64,000 bases of DNA from contig NC_087076.1 in the NCBI RefSeq assembly GCF_026151205.1, forward strand, positions 6,796,902-6,860,901, written 5' to 3'. Source of the DNA: Bolinopsis microptera (Eukaryota; Ctenophora; Tentaculata; Lobata; Bolinopsidae). Under the pieces are notes generated by a model. It was not told the origin of the DNA. It worked only from the letters and a program-made list of their open reading frames with translations, and did no database searches. A program made the translations under genes and the position numbers. This document shows positions 1-11,194 of this stretch, in pieces. The number at the start of each line of letters is the position of its first letter. The stretch's first letter is position 1.

Positions 1-300
1 AGACTGGAGTAGTGGGCTAATACTTAGGAGTACCTAGTAGAGAATTGACGGAGATTGAACACCTGGTGGAGATGGAACAACAGATAGTGGAGAGGGCAGG
101 ATACACACGTCATCTTCGTCGGTCAGATTTTAACATCAGAAAGGAGGGACAGTTATGAGAAAATATTTAAAAGAGACTGGAGGGTAGCAACGGGATATTT
201 ATAATTTATTTGTTTGTTATGAGCTTTTTCATGCGCGTAATTGTTTATTTGTAGTTGAAGGTTTTACACGTTTAGTGTAAATTTTTTTCCCTGTTTGTGT
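1..300. other. Window edge, short unassigned reading frame
   Basis: A plus-strand frame is open to a TGA at 156-158 and reads like a charged C-terminus (it contains ELTEIEHLVEMEQQIVERAG). It may be the tail of a retroelement ORF cut by the window edge, but I do not recognise a family. The rest, to 300, is AT-rich and shows nothing I can name. Confidence 0.25.
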
Positions 301-888
301 ATGGAGTTTAAGATTAAACAGGTTGATGACTTTAAATACCTCGGCTCTTTCATTGCGGACAGTAGAAAGGATTTCAACACAAGGAAAGGAATGGCCTGGT
401 CAGCCTGTATTAAACTGCAAAAAGTCTGGTCCTCTGGCATTTCCGAACAACTGAAAGTCAAGTTCTTTAGAGCCTGTGTCGAACCAGTATTGCTCTATGG
501 ATCAGAGACATGGACCATAAACAAGCAGCTTGAGAAACGCCTCAACGGATGCTACACCCGTCTTTTAATGAAGGCCAAGAACATCTCGTGGAAGAAGCAT
601 CCAACCCTCAAGCAGATCTATGGCAACCTTCCATCTATTGCCTCAGTGGTTGCGTCGAGGCGTTCCAGATTTGCTGGGCATTGCATGAGAGCTTCTGACC
701 AAGTTATCTCCACTATCCTCCCCTGGCGACTTGCCCAATCGGGCCGTGGAAGGAGACCACTCACCTTCCTGGACGTAGTAGCTCGTGACACTGGGCTCCA
801 GTTAGACGACCTTCGAGCTGTTATGTGCGATCGAGACGTGTGGAGGCAGACAGTGAATGGGATTTCGATTGAGGATCGCCCAAAGTAA
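301..888 (+). mobile_element. LINE reverse transcriptase C-terminal fragment
   Basis: An open frame of about 195 codons from ATG 301 to the stop before 889. It matches the C-terminal third of non-LTR retrotransposon reverse transcriptases. Visible landmarks are FKYLGS near the start (end of the RT palm/thumb), LLYGSETWT at about residue 67, and RRSRFAGHCMRAS at about residue 122, followed by the GRGRRPLTFLD region. The catalytic YADD box, the endonuclease and all of ORF1 are absent, so this is a 5'-truncated copy. It has no internal stop or frameshift, which suggests a fairly recent insertion. Clade assignment (RTE/Jockey/CR1-like) is uncertain. The ORF could also start at a non-ATG codon upstream, since truncation makes the start meaningless. 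Confidence 0.8.
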
Positions 889-1026
889 AAGTAAGTGTAT
901 GGAGTTGGACACGTGAGGTCAGCACGTGGGATTTTTAGGGTTAGTTTTAGTCACGTGAGGGTTTATACGTGCATTTTTTAATTTTTTAGTGGTGTAGGAT
1001 TTAGCATTTTAGGATTTTAGTAGGTA

Positions 1027-1085
1027 GGGGGGGGGGGGGGGGGGGGACTTGGTCGAATTTGTCAATACCTCCTGGAGATATTGAC
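1027..1085. repeat. 20-bp poly(G) run followed by a small palindrome
   Basis: Twenty consecutive G (1027-1046) in AT-rich DNA, then at 1061-1085 an imperfect 25-bp inverted repeat, GTCAATA-cCTCC/GGAGa-TATTGAC. It resembles other places in this window where a G or C run marks the edge of a dispersed element. Confidence 0.6.
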
Positions 1086-1640
1086 GAAATCGATTAAATT
1101 TTCCCGGGGGATATAGTGTAATATGTAGGCTGGGGTATATAACAGTAAAATAATTTAGTTATTTCTTGTTCGAATCGTGCTAAAAGGGTTTCTTTTGAGA
1201 TATACAATTCGCAGGCTAATGCAAGAGAAGAAGAGCGTGCGAAAGGAAAGCAGCGCTACTTCGTCCCGGAGCCGGAGCTAAACGGGCGACAGTTAGTTTC
1301 TTTCGTTTGAAAATATTAACCTTGTTTAACTTATTTACATACTTTACTGGATGTATTGCAATGAGGCTACTTAAAGAACAAATTCCTGTTGATGTTTATC
1401 ACCGGTTTAGCAAGTCAAGTAGATCATGCAGACTTATATATCCTAAATTGCAACCTTTTGATTTATACCTAATTTGCACGTGGGCAGTCGTACATTATTT
1501 CACGTCGATATAGAATATTCCAGGCTTCTTATTTTGCCATTGTCTACCTAATTTAAGAAAAGCTTCTATAACTATTCACTTGGTCATCTGTCCTACGTCC
1601 TACGTCCTACGTGATAATGATTAGGTGCTTTCCATATCAT
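1086..1640. other. Intergenic, no gene seen
   Basis: AT-rich sequence with a short direct triplication, TCCTACG, near 1590. A 68-codon plus-strand frame (1307-1513) has no recognisable motif or coding character. Nothing else is supportable. Confidence 0.4.
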
Positions 1641-2090
1641 TAAGTAAGTTACGTAAATTGTAACCATATAATATGTACGTTGCATTGGTAAGCGAATATT
1701 AATGTTAGTCTCAGTCAGATGTCAAGAAATAGAGAGCGTCCCAAGTCCTCTGGAATCACTTCTTTCTTCAAACCTACGCCTAAACTTTCCAGTCAATCTT
1801 CTGACCACAGTACACTATACTCAAGTCCTAGCCTCTCGATCCGGGGACTCCTTCTTGTCCTACCGCTGTCAAGACTATTCCTGTTCAGCCTGTTATTGAA
1901 CCGATCATCCCAGTTACTGTTACCGCTGTCGAGACTATTTCTAATTCTGTTCAGTCTGTGGAACTGATCATCGACATCCCTCTTGTTATTATTGACAGTG
2001 ATCGAGTGACTACAACTGTCAAGCCCTGTCAGCCACTAAATATATCCTCTCGATCCGGAGCCTGTCAATTACTGGTTTAAAAACTGCTGT
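1640..2090 (+). repeat. Dispersed repeat copy 1 with truncated SGITSFFKP ORF
   Basis: Clearly homologous to 11195-11600. It starts in the leader (AAGTAAGTTACGTAAATTG) and runs through an ATG at 1719 encoding MSRNRERPKSSGITSFFKP. That N-terminus resembles the short basic motif with a double Phe found at the start of some hAT/ZMYM-type transposase proteins and of PCNA-interacting proteins (a PIP-box-like FF). After about 44 codons the frame is interrupted, and a second frame continues with Val/Ile/Pro-rich sequence (about VEPIIPVTVTAVET) to near 2080. I read this as a decayed 5' part of a mobile-element gene. The ATG lies directly after CAG, so it could also be an exon start. Confidence 0.5.
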
Positions 2091-3237
2091 ATGTGATGTA
2101 AACCATATCAATAAAGCACGCTATGCTTTACAAGTCATAGCACCCTGTCTGTACAGCTATCTTTTTGAAGCTCTTTCTGAATCAGGATCGCAACTACAAA
2201 AAAGTACAGATAAAGTTATGTTTCATTATTGGTATAGAGTGCTAGAGCTCCAGTTAACTATGCTATTGGTTGTACGCAGCTTTAGGGAGGGTCATCTGAT
2301 GCTTCTGATAAGTAGCCTAGAGACTTAAAAATGTTTAAAGAAGATGACCCTAACTTATTCAAAGAGCTGGAAAGCATCTTTCGGTAACGAAACTTCAGCT
2401 CCTTTCTCTAGTATAGCTTATGACCAGAAACACAAGCAAATAATAAGCAGATCAAGGCTTAAATGGTATTTGGCACTGGAATAACGACTCCTCTGTTATA
2501 TAGCCAGTTTCACTAAGAAGCGGCTTATTCATAAATATAATAATAATAATAATAACGCTTTATTTGTATACCGCTTAGGCCGTATAAGCGACCAAAGTCC
2601 AAAAAATGGAGTTGATACTGGCCAACAAAGCGGTGCAACATGTGCACGTTTAAAACAGTATGACGGAAATGCTTTGTAAAAGTATAAACTTTGTGATCAA
2701 ATTGCAACTCATCTGAGCGTCAAATACCAGCGACCATTCCCCCTTTCGACCAAGCACAAGGCTGAAGGGTTTTGTGAATTATGGATAACATTGTAACGCG
2801 GCGTGAAGAAAAACATGTTAATAAAAATGTAAAATAATTGTATATAAATTAATGATAAATGAAAAGGTATGCGAGGCACAGTAAGCTACAATAATTATTA
2901 ATCAAATTCTCTATTCAGATCTGTTATGTTATCAGAACTGGGAAGATCAGCCCAGAACACTCCGTGGGCTTATAAGTAGTCTACTACAATATCTTTTTTA
3001 CACAAGCTATTCCCCTGGGTCACCTCGAGGGTAAGCAGCTGGAACTCGTGAAGAGCACGAGGTCTAAAAACTCAACCACTCTGTGGGTGTCTCTGTTGAA
3101 TATATATAAAAGAAGACGAAGAAAGAAGAAGAGGCAATGGGATGGTGAACTCCAATGAGAGATTTGGATGAAGAACAAGTTGTAAGACTAGTCCAATGTT
3201 TCCTGCAGTCCTGTCCTAATATTCCAAATTAAGGTAA
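2091..3237. other. Intergenic with AAT microsatellite
   Basis: No supportable gene. A short AAT/ATT microsatellite lies at about 2534-2556. The short frames here lack coding features. The segment just upstream of 3238 is the 3' flank of the minus-strand transporter gene. Confidence 0.4.
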
Positions 3238-4998
3238 TCATAAAACTGTTTGGTTACTAATGATCAGAGAAGGTGATGGTTCCACTGGTGTCACCACCAG
3301 AGAGCGAGAAGATCTGATCGTCCAAACCTCAAAAACGGCACAGAAACAAACAGACAGACCAGAGCACCCAGCCACCAGCCAGCCCCCGGTAGTGAATGTC
3401 ATGTACTTCATGACCATGAGAGTCAACAAGTGACCAACATATATGGAAATCCACCATCCTAGTATCCAGAGGGATTCAGCCAGTGACTTACTCTTTCCGG
3501 TGTATTCTCGTCCCGCAATAGTCACGTGAGTCACCTCTAGAGCTTCAAGTGCTGCGATGGATATGAACTGGTTTCCGATCCCTATGAAAACATTTCCTAG
3601 GTATGCCAACTCCGGGACAAGGTCGTAAAACTCCTTCGAACCTTGCCCAGGGAACATGAGCAGGAGTCCTATCATAGCGAGGGCAGATCCTGTTCCCATC
3701 GTCTTGAAGGGGGACACCCAGCCCATTTGTAGAACGTACCCTGCTACAGTTGATCCGATTATAAAGGCTATGTACATGACGAACACGTAGCTGCTGCCCT
3801 GACTAATCTCCATTCCAAACTCATCTTGAAGGTAAGGTGTTGTTATAGCTGAAATGAAACCTTCCGAAATAGCACATAGACCATGCGCAACCAGAGGAAA
3901 TATCACAAGCCAAGTAAGCCCCTTTTCTTTTGTTACGCCCGAGTTCTCGGTCGTTTCCTCTACGGTAGCAGATTGAGCATTTTCATGATCATCCTTATCA
4001 TCATTGCCCTCACCCTTAGCCTTGCGGTACAATGGATCTGAAGTTGGGGGCAAGACAAAAAAGCTGAAAAGCAAACAAACTGCACAAATCAGACTGGCTA
4101 TTAAGTACGGCTCGTTGAAGCTGAGAAGGTCGTATAAGTATCCACCCATCAGTATAGCTGTAGCTCCACCAATATAATTAGTGCTAACTACAAGACCCAG
4201 AATGAGGGTCACGTGGTCGGGAAACCAAACACTACATTCCTCTACATAAACTTTGCAACAGAGAAATATCAAGATTCCTTGGAACAGTTTTAGAAGCATG
4301 AGAACCGCGGATAGAAGGTGGTTGTACTCTTTCGGAAGATATTCCACCACACCCTGGCCTGTAAAGTAGCGTATTTGTTTAATTGGAAGGAACTCATGAT
4401 GTTGTCAAACAATGTAAATATATTCGCATTTTTATCCTGTTGTAAGAAAAATCGTAATGGTTACCATCATCCATATAACAGTCCTTATGTTGTAATATGA
4501 ATCTCATTAAACTTTAAGTTGAATAAAAACTGTTCTATTTCTTTCAGATTTAGAGAGAGTTATCGTCAGTTGGACAACAAACAAAAAGGTCTAACCTGCA
4601 CAATTAACAATCATGGTTGCCATAACAATGATTCCGACACCGCGTAATGAGAATTTCTTTATATGTAGCAAATAGTAAAGGAAGTCGTAGAATGCCATCA
4701 GAATGTTTCCAATGGCTGGTATCATGCCGATCAGTCCTACTTGAATATTAGGGATTCCTGGAGATAACGCATTCTTTATCCATGGATATCATTTTTGAGA
4801 AGAAAAATAAAACTTGAATCTGCGGAGGACAATATTTGTTATACTTAATAGCGTACCTCTGTTGAGTAGATGAGTGACGTAATAGGTGTTATCAATAACA
4901 GCAGACAGGTAGATGATAATTCCTTGTAAACAAATTGCAACAAACACAAGCAGAGCTTTGCGTTTATCTCCCCTCATCCAGGCGGAACAGTTCTCCAT
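3238..4998 (-). CDS. MFS transporter, SLC18B1-like (three exons, complete)
   Basis: Three minus-strand exons join in frame: 4998-4857 (142 nt), 4757-4596 (162 nt) and 4358-3238 (1121 nt including the stop), giving 474 residues. Both introns are GT-AG (4856-4758, 99 bp; 4595-4359, 237 bp), and both split a Gly codon (G|GA and G|GC). The start is the ATG of MENCSAWMRGDKRK, a short charged cytosolic N-terminus followed at once by helix 1. About 12 hydrophobic segments are visible, with a long acidic central loop between helices 6 and 7 (GNDDKDDHENAQ), as expected for the major facilitator superfamily. The second half (GFISAITTPYLQDEFGMEIS, later the GNQFISIAALEAL region) most resembles the SLC18B1 (C6orf192) family, which transports polyamine-type organic cations in vesicles. 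That function is inference. The length matches the family, and no truncation or frameshift is seen. Confidence 0.85.
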
Positions 4999-6029
4999 AC
5001 CCCAACTACTAACTAGGTACACAAGTATTACGCAAATATTAGGCAAATATTTTAGGTTTTCTACTAGTACAACAGATTGAAAAGTCAAGTCTCCAGAAAA
5101 CTGGAGGGCTCAGGAGACTGGTGGAGAGTTCACCACGAAGATAGCTTCAGACTAAGGGTGGATACTAACACATGAAGATATGAGCAAGTTCGATCCAAAC
5201 ATTTGGTATCTCTCGTATGTGACGTATAAAGAATGATGACTACCGATAACAAAGAGTCTAATTCAACAACAAAACAATCGACTGTCCCATGAGGATTGAG
5301 AAATAAAGGTTCAGAAGGCACACATACAATTACATCGTAGTCAAGTGTCTACCCTTTTCGGCCCTACATTCAACTTTAATAAGAATTGTGCGAGTGTATC
5401 TTTTAATAAAACATGTGTAAGTGTATCGTTTATAGTGCTGTGTAGTGCACGATAAACAAGAATTGAATTATTAAATGGTCTGCATTTAATTGTTCTGAAA
5501 ACCTCAATGTCAACCTTATTTGTGGCCACCGCGCCGCTTAAAATGTCAAACGAGAGACACACATTACGTCATTACATTTGCACAATGTTGTTGAACTGGT
5601 GGTTTCCGCAGTTTTAGAATAGAAAAGAATAGAACAACAAAATGGAACTTTATTACGAATACACTATATTACGACAGCACGTTATTGCGAAACTGTCGCC
5701 ATATAGTCCTGTCGTTACAAAGTGCGATTAGCGCACTATATAATGAAAAGGATCACGTGATTCAACGTATTAACATTTCCTTATCACGTGATTCAATGTA
5801 TTAACATTTCCTTATCCTTATGAGAGCCTTTTCCTTGTCGCAATAAACTGTAACTAATACAACAATTAGACTAATAAACAATTTTCCGATAGTACAGCTC
5901 ATTTACCTGATCTATTCGTATCGATTTTTCATGCTCGTCTAGTTAGCTCGCTTTCTTTGTATAGCCCGGATTATGAACTCCTCGGAGGACACAGTGACTG
6001 GGGATGGCCATGGGGTCAACGTTGCGCAT
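4999..6029. other. Upstream/intergenic region of the transporter
   Basis: This holds the 5' flank of the transporter. A tandem duplication at about 5750-5818 carries ATCACGTGATTCAA twice, each followed by a shared tail (ATTAACATTTCCTTATC). Each copy contains the E-box CACGTG, so it could be promoter-related, but that is inference. No gene is seen. Confidence 0.4.
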
Positions 6030-6224
6030 GAGTTTACTTGTCATGCTGTGAATTACGCATAGCCAGGTTACTAAAATATAGCACGATAAATTACGCAGAC
6101 GAAGAAGGGAAGTGGGAACTTAACAGAAGGGAACATAACAGAAGGGAACGTAACAGAGGAACTAATAAACTCTGTATATAGTATTCTGTATTTTTGGAAT
6201 TTCTTAATTTGAGAAAACGCGCAA
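6030..6224 (+). repeat. Direct repeat, copy 1 of the pair flanking a LINE relic
   Basis: About 195 bp, nearly identical to 6789-6981. It runs from GTTTACTTGTCATGCTG through two tandem AACAGAAGGGAAC units to GAGAAAACGCGCAA. The second copy follows directly after R2-like coding sequence, so this is probably the 3' UTR of that LINE family, present twice. Confidence 0.75.
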
Positions 6225-6458
6225 GTCAATGAAGGATATTATGTTAAACCCACTGGTCAACGAGAGATTCCACTCCGTTCCGTTAGATTATTTCACAGCT
6301 GCTGTCAAAAAGGAAGAGTATTCATAAGATGAATTAGAGAGATGAAATTTCGTTGTTTTACGTGTCGATTATGCTATTTAAAAAAAGTTTAATAATATGA
6401 TAATTTAATTCATTAATTTATAATATTTCTTTTTTTCTTCGATGGAGCCATGCTAGGA

Positions 6459-6790
6459 GTTGAGAGTTTAAGATTTAACCACCGTATGATATTCGAAAAA
6501 GTAACCTGTAAGATCCTCGCCGAAATCGACATACTAGTGCGAGAGTATGTCAGAAGGTGGCTGAAACTCCCGAAGGACGTCCCAGTACGGGTGGACTAGG
6601 CCTACTTTCACTAAGAACCAGGATCCCTTTACTGATAAGACAAAGAACCGAGAGCATGGCAGAATCCTCGGACCCGATAGTCCGACTATTAGTTCACCAA
6701 GAGCCCTTGAAGACTCGCCTGACAATATGGGAGAAAAGATGCAGGATTTTCGGTAAAAACTATCACACGAAAACACAACTTAGAACATGG
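6459..6790 (+). mobile_element. R2-like LINE reverse transcriptase fragment, frameshifted
   Basis: Frame 6459-6599 gives a peptide with REYVRRWLKLPKDVPVR and ends at TAG. From 6590 a neighbouring frame continues with GGLGLLSLRTRIPLLIRQR. Spliced by eye over a one-base shift, they form the typical segment downstream of the RT domain in R2/NeSL-like non-LTR elements (VR.WL.LP.D.P ... GGLGI.SLR..IP.L). The shift makes it a pseudogene. The reverse transcriptase core and nuclease are missing. It is flanked by the direct repeats 6030-6224 and 6789-6981. Confidence 0.7.
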
Positions 6791-6981
6791 GTTTACTTGT
6801 CATGCTGTGAATTACGCATTGCCAGGTTACTAAAATATAGCACAATAAATTACGCAGACGAAGAAGGGAAGTGGGAACTTAACAGAAGGGAACATAATAG
6901 AAGGGAACGTAACAGAGGAACTAATAAACTCTATTCAGTATTCTGTATTTTTGGAATTTCTTAATTTGAGAAAACGCGCAA
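6789..6981 (+). repeat. Direct repeat, copy 2
   Basis: Matches 6030-6224 almost base for base, 759 bp downstream. It follows the R2-like coding fragment without a gap, which supports its identity as that element's 3' untranslated tail. Confidence 0.75.
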
Positions 6982-7740
6982 TGGAGCCAGACATAAACTT
7001 CGGATTTGATAGCGAACTTAACAGGGATTAGAATAGTTTAATACCGACAAACTCGGGAAATACAAAGCGTATATTGATATTGGGAAACGACTAAATTATA
7101 CAATTGACCCGACACTTCCGGTTGATGTTAAGTATATGTACATGTAATTGTATACATTACAATATATATGTATACATTATACACAAGAGGTTGTCGGAAG
7201 ACGGAAGCGGGGGGGGGGGGGGGGTGCTTTCTTGCATGGAGAACTTTGAAAGCGTATTGGGCATAGATCTATGTCCATCTTTTGCTAATGATTTTCCAGT
7301 TGTCATAGAATAATTGATTATGACAACAGAATGAAATCCGCTTTTGTGTAATATTTAAAGTAACTGTGAACTTTGTCCAGCCTCTTGTTAGTAAAGAGAG
7401 AAAGTTTTGTGAAGTTAACTAGTTTATTACTCGTATAGCAACTTATTATACATACGAGTGACTAGTGAGTCCTCGAGACTGTTAGAAGTCTTATCTCTTA
7501 TGGCCTTCATCACAAATTCTTTACATCTTTATATTAAGATACTATAAAATGCTAGTCTCCATTTGCGGCCTGAAGTTGTAACCTCGAATTTTGATCATTT
7601 TCTTAAAGAAGACTCTGGCAGCCGCACACATGATATACTTTAAGGATTGATAAATATTTTAAAATCCTCGGACAATTTTTAAAGATGTCTGCTTTGGGTG
7701 ATGAATTTTATTATAATTTTTTGACCTTTAATCATCATTA
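6982..7740. other. Intergenic with 16-bp poly(G)
   Basis: No gene is supportable. It contains a run of 16 G at 7209-7224, preceded by CGGAAGACGGAAGC and followed by TGCTTTC. Confidence 0.4.
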
Positions 7741-7745
7741 ATAAC

Positions 7746-7820
7746 AATGTCAGTATTGGCAAAAAATAAAATACTGACATTAATGGTCGTTGCACCCCCC
7801 CACCCCCACCTCCCCACCAT
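7746..7820. repeat. Small foldback ending in poly(C)
   Basis: AATGTCAGTATT at about 7745 and AATACTGACATT at about 7769 form an inverted repeat. The sequence then reads TTGCA followed by a C-rich run (about 7796-7815). The same order (AATGTCAGT..., ATACTGACATTAAT..., GTTGCA, C-run) recurs at 24740-24800, so this is a dispersed short element with a C-rich edge. Confidence 0.6.
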
Positions 7821-7992
7821 CCTCTACTATTGAGGAGATAGCTCGACAACTTCAGGCGAACATTATTCATGCCAGGGTAGTAATGAGCTCGCGGGGCGGG
7901 CTCCTAAGTTATATATTATTCTATTAAGTATAATAGATGCTTTTTATTCGGCAAATTCTAGACCAGCTACCATAAAGCATGTCGGAGTACTT

Positions 7993-8220
7993 TTGATGCT
8001 GCAGTTTATTTCATCAAAATCGAGATCACTAGATGAAGCTAGACTTTCAGTTCTTGAACTGAAGTCGCAATCTTCAACAGCAGACATCAAGTGCGAACAG
8101 CTCCCGCCAACATCTGGGGCAGCTGAACAACATTCTTATCGTGTTTACCATCAGCTCCTAAACACATGCCGACGAACGTGTACTTCCAGCAGCAACAAGT
8201 ATTGTATAAATTATTTTTAA
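7993..8220 (+). pseudogene. Exon-like ORF with LPPTSGAA motif
   Basis: A 75-codon frame containing CEQLPPTSGAAEQHSYRVYHQ. An LPPT.aA..H..R.y.Q pattern is familiar from repetitive ORFs in invertebrate genomes, but I cannot attach a function. It ends in a non-conserved tail and lies just upstream of LINE sequence, so a fragment of a mobile-element gene is the best reading. An ordinary exon is not excluded. Confidence 0.35.
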
Positions 8221-8371
8221 AGGTTAGAATTAGATAAAATGATTCACTTACCAAAGTAAGTGAACAGTAAATATTGGATAAATCGAAAACCTTTCTTGTC
8301 CACGAGTTACGAATACTGAATTTTCCTTAAAACAGATCCGTAAAACCCGGCGGTTTTACCATCAGTTTATT

Positions 8372-9139
8372 TTGATTGGGGGAAACTTCCCGACTGTTAC
8401 CGAGATGAATCTTTCGGCGAAGAGGCGGATTTTGAGGGACGTTTTAACCAAGTCCAAAACATTCCTCTTTCTAGGACTTTCTGATAGTGATGAAGAAATT
8501 TATAAAAGAGTTTACTCATTTGTTCATTTACGAAGAGTTGACTGTGTTTGCTTGATAACTGTTTGCTCGGACGTGGAAGTTGAACCTCAGCTTCAAGAAC
8601 TAGAAGGAGAGCAGTTCACGAGGTCCTCAACACTTACGGGTGACCGGGCAAGACTGGATATTCGAGCTCGTGGTTTCTATAGGCCGGGCCAAGTGGCCTT
8701 TTTTCGATGTTAAGGTAATTAATCCTAATTCTAATTCCTACCTTCAACATTCGACAAAGAAGACCATGAAAAATGCCGAGAGACAGAAATTACGATGTTA
8801 CAACGAGAGAATTCTTAATGTAGATCACGGATCATTCGCTCCATTAGTTTACTCAGTGATGAGTGACGGGTGGCATGGTACCTCAAGTTAAGACATTTGT
8901 AAAACTGCTATGCAACAAACTTGGTTATTAGAGAGAAACAGAAATACAACAATATCATAAATTATTATCGGTGTAAATTATCATTTTTAATTAGGAAATT
9001 AATTTTATTGTTGATTAGGGGATCTAGAAATACCTCAAATAAAACCGACGAATTATCTAACATGGATGATTTAGAATTTAACTCTTTCGAATCGAAAATC
9101 AACTCATTTTTACATCAAGCAATGGTTCAGTTTAATTAA
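8372..9139 (+). mobile_element. LINE C-terminus with PD-(D/E)xK-like motif, frameshifted
   Basis: From about 8560 the frame reads VEVEPQLQELEGEQFTRSS and then DRARLDIRARGFYRPGQVAF. A one-base shift near 8700 leads into FFDVKVINPNSNSYLQ, and a second shift near 8885 into YRCKLSFLIRKLILLLIRG, ending at a TAA at 9137-9139. The D...FFDVKV arrangement looks like a PD-(D/E)xK nuclease core. The same order is present in the intact ORF at 45647-46963, so both belong to one retrotransposon family. The upstream part (8372-8560) is open but unrecognised. The RT domain is absent and the copy is inactive. Confidence 0.7.
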
Positions 9140-9640
9140 TATGGTAAGGGCACAGCCTGACAAAAACCCTTTTCGCATGATCCGTCGACACCGCCTGAAG
9201 GTGACTGCATAATAACGGATCAACGTGGATTCATACGATAATAAGCTTGCAGCTTCCGATGACAATGTGTTCAATGTTGGTTTTAATCTGGTGTCATGCT
9301 TGAGTTGGTTTTGGACCTCTTCATGCTTATATTTTATTTATTATTGGTATTTGTTATTATGAGCTAATATGTACATATACATGCGGTATCCAAAAGTGTA
9401 TAACGAGCATATTTAACAATTTTGTAATCAATAATATATTGCGAGCAGCTGTGACCAGTGACTTAAATATCGCATGACAATCATATAACTTAATACTTAA
9501 ATTTTACTGGAATATAAGGAAAACAAAATTAATGTCAGACCCGTAAGTAAAGAATGAAAACTTTGCTAGGCACTGTTTAGCGTATCGCACCCAAAAGGAT
9601 GGTGAATATATTGAACAATATATTGCCAAAACCTCTACGG
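9140..9640. other. Probable LINE 3' flank, no gene
   Basis: AT-rich sequence after the LINE stop codon, probably partly its 3' UTR. Short minus-strand frames here are shadows. Nothing else is supportable. Confidence 0.35.
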
Positions 9641-10105
9641 TCCCTCGATCTAAGGCTAGTGCTCCAAATCGATGCAACTTAGCTGCAGTCAGCAACGAAG
9701 AACAAATTTCATTCAAAGACACATTCATGGAACAGGTCCAAAAGGCCAAAAAAAAAGTGTCGGTCCGTGCTGTCGATCCGTCCTGTGATCCGTGCTGTGA
9801 CTCATGACGACATCCGGGATGTGCTCGTAAAAAAAGGCATGTCGCGAGTTCAGCTAGAAGGAAAAACAGGGAAGTTGATGTACAAGTATTTGGGAAAGGA
9901 GATAGCCTGAGGGCCCCCACAGACAACATTTATGCAGCAAAGAAGAGAGCGGTCAAGACGGGCGTGCTACAGACCAACACGTTCCAGATTGCCACAGTTG
10001 AGGCGGACTCTACGAAAAAGATAAGAACCGCAGCACGAGCTAGTGCATTATCTAACATGGATGATTTAGAATTTAACTCTTTCGAATCGAAAATCAACTA
10101 ATTTT
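9640..10105 (+). pseudogene. Duplicated hypothetical ORF, copy 1, fused to LINE 3' end
   Basis: Homologous to 10428-10830: NEEQISFKDTFMEQVQKA, then the basic RHVASSARRKNRE, then KTGVLQTNTFQIATVEAD. This copy has stops and frameshifts. It breaks off after ARAS at about 10043, where the sequence switches to ALSNMDDLEFNSFESKIN. That string is the 3' coding end of the LINE at 9049-9115. The join therefore records a deletion or template switch between the two elements. Function of the parent ORF is unknown. Confidence 0.55.
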
Positions 10106-10427
10106 TTCAGTCCCATGGACTGGTTTTTATTTTGGCAATGATGATATTCATAATATATAACCTTAGATTAATATATAGATTAATATATAACCTGTAATAC
10201 TATTCTGTATATATCTAATTTCGTTTTCCAGAAAAAAATTAGTTCGCACGCGCACGGCTCCTCGTGAGCAGGTTTCGGCAAATCTGCTTCTATCTGTTCA
10301 AAATAAACAAGATTTTAGATTCATTTTATGTTGTATATTTATTTAGTGTGAAGGATCAACCGTAATTTATTAATATTGTTTAATTATAATATGATAAACA
10401 TGATATAAATCGATGTATTTGTAATAT
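10106..10427. other. Spacer between the two ORF copies
   Basis: AT-rich sequence without coding features, including short ATATA-rich repeats near 10140-10205. I see no gene. Confidence 0.35.
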
Positions 10428-11108
10428 CCTCGATCTAAGGCTAGTACTCCAAATCGAGGCAACTTCGCTGCAGTCGGCAACGAAGAACAAATTTCATTCA
10501 GAGACACATTCATGGAACAGGTCCAAAAGGCCAACAAAAAAGCGTCGATCCGTGCTGTGACGACATCCGGATGTGCTCGTGAAAAACGGCATGTCGCGAG
10601 TTCAGCTAGAAGGAAAAACAGGGAGGTTAATGTACAAGTATTTTGGGAAAGGAGATAGCCTGAGGGCCCCACAGACAACATTTATGCAGCAATGAAGAGA
10701 GCGGTCGAGACGGGCGTGCTACAGACCAACACGTTCCAGATTGCCTCAGTTGAGGCGGACTCTGCGAAAAAGATAAGAACCGCAGCAATCGAGAAGCTGA
10801 TGGCAGCAGCTGATGCACGAGCTAGTACGTCTGACAGCAAAGCTCCTATTTACTCACCAGAGTTGATACAGGCTATAGCAGCGAATTTTGGAAAGGAGGT
10901 GCTGTTATACGGAACAGGCAAAGACATCAGTGATGATGAACTAGAAGCTGCCGTAGACCAGGTGTTCTTTGAGTTCTTTGACCAAGGAAAAGCTGTGGAA
11001 GCCATGCTTCAGTTGGTTGCCTCAAAGTTTGATGTCAGACTTCTAATAGAGAGCACAAAGAAAAAGCTCAATCCCCGGAGTAACAATGTCTTTCTTTTTT
11101 ACTTTTAA
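10428..11108 (+). pseudogene. Duplicated hypothetical ORF, copy 2 (longer)
   Basis: Same protein family as copy 1, with a frameshift and stop near 10660. The ATG at 10692 then opens 138 codons: KRAVETGVLQTNTF, AAIEKLMAAADARAS, then an acidic helical part (DDELEAAVDQVFFEFFDQGK, EAMLQLVASKFDV) and a lysine-rich end. It looks helical, with a basic N-terminal half. I recognise no domain. The duplication and the mobile-element neighbours suggest that it belongs to a transposable element, perhaps an ORF1/gag-like protein, which is inference. The dispersed repeat at 11195 follows closely. Confidence 0.45.
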
Positions 11109-11194
11109 TAAGTTTGTTTGACTAAGTTTGTTTGACTACATTGTTCGTTTAAATTGGTCGAAAAATTAAGATGTAAAATCATAGTAGGTAAAAA

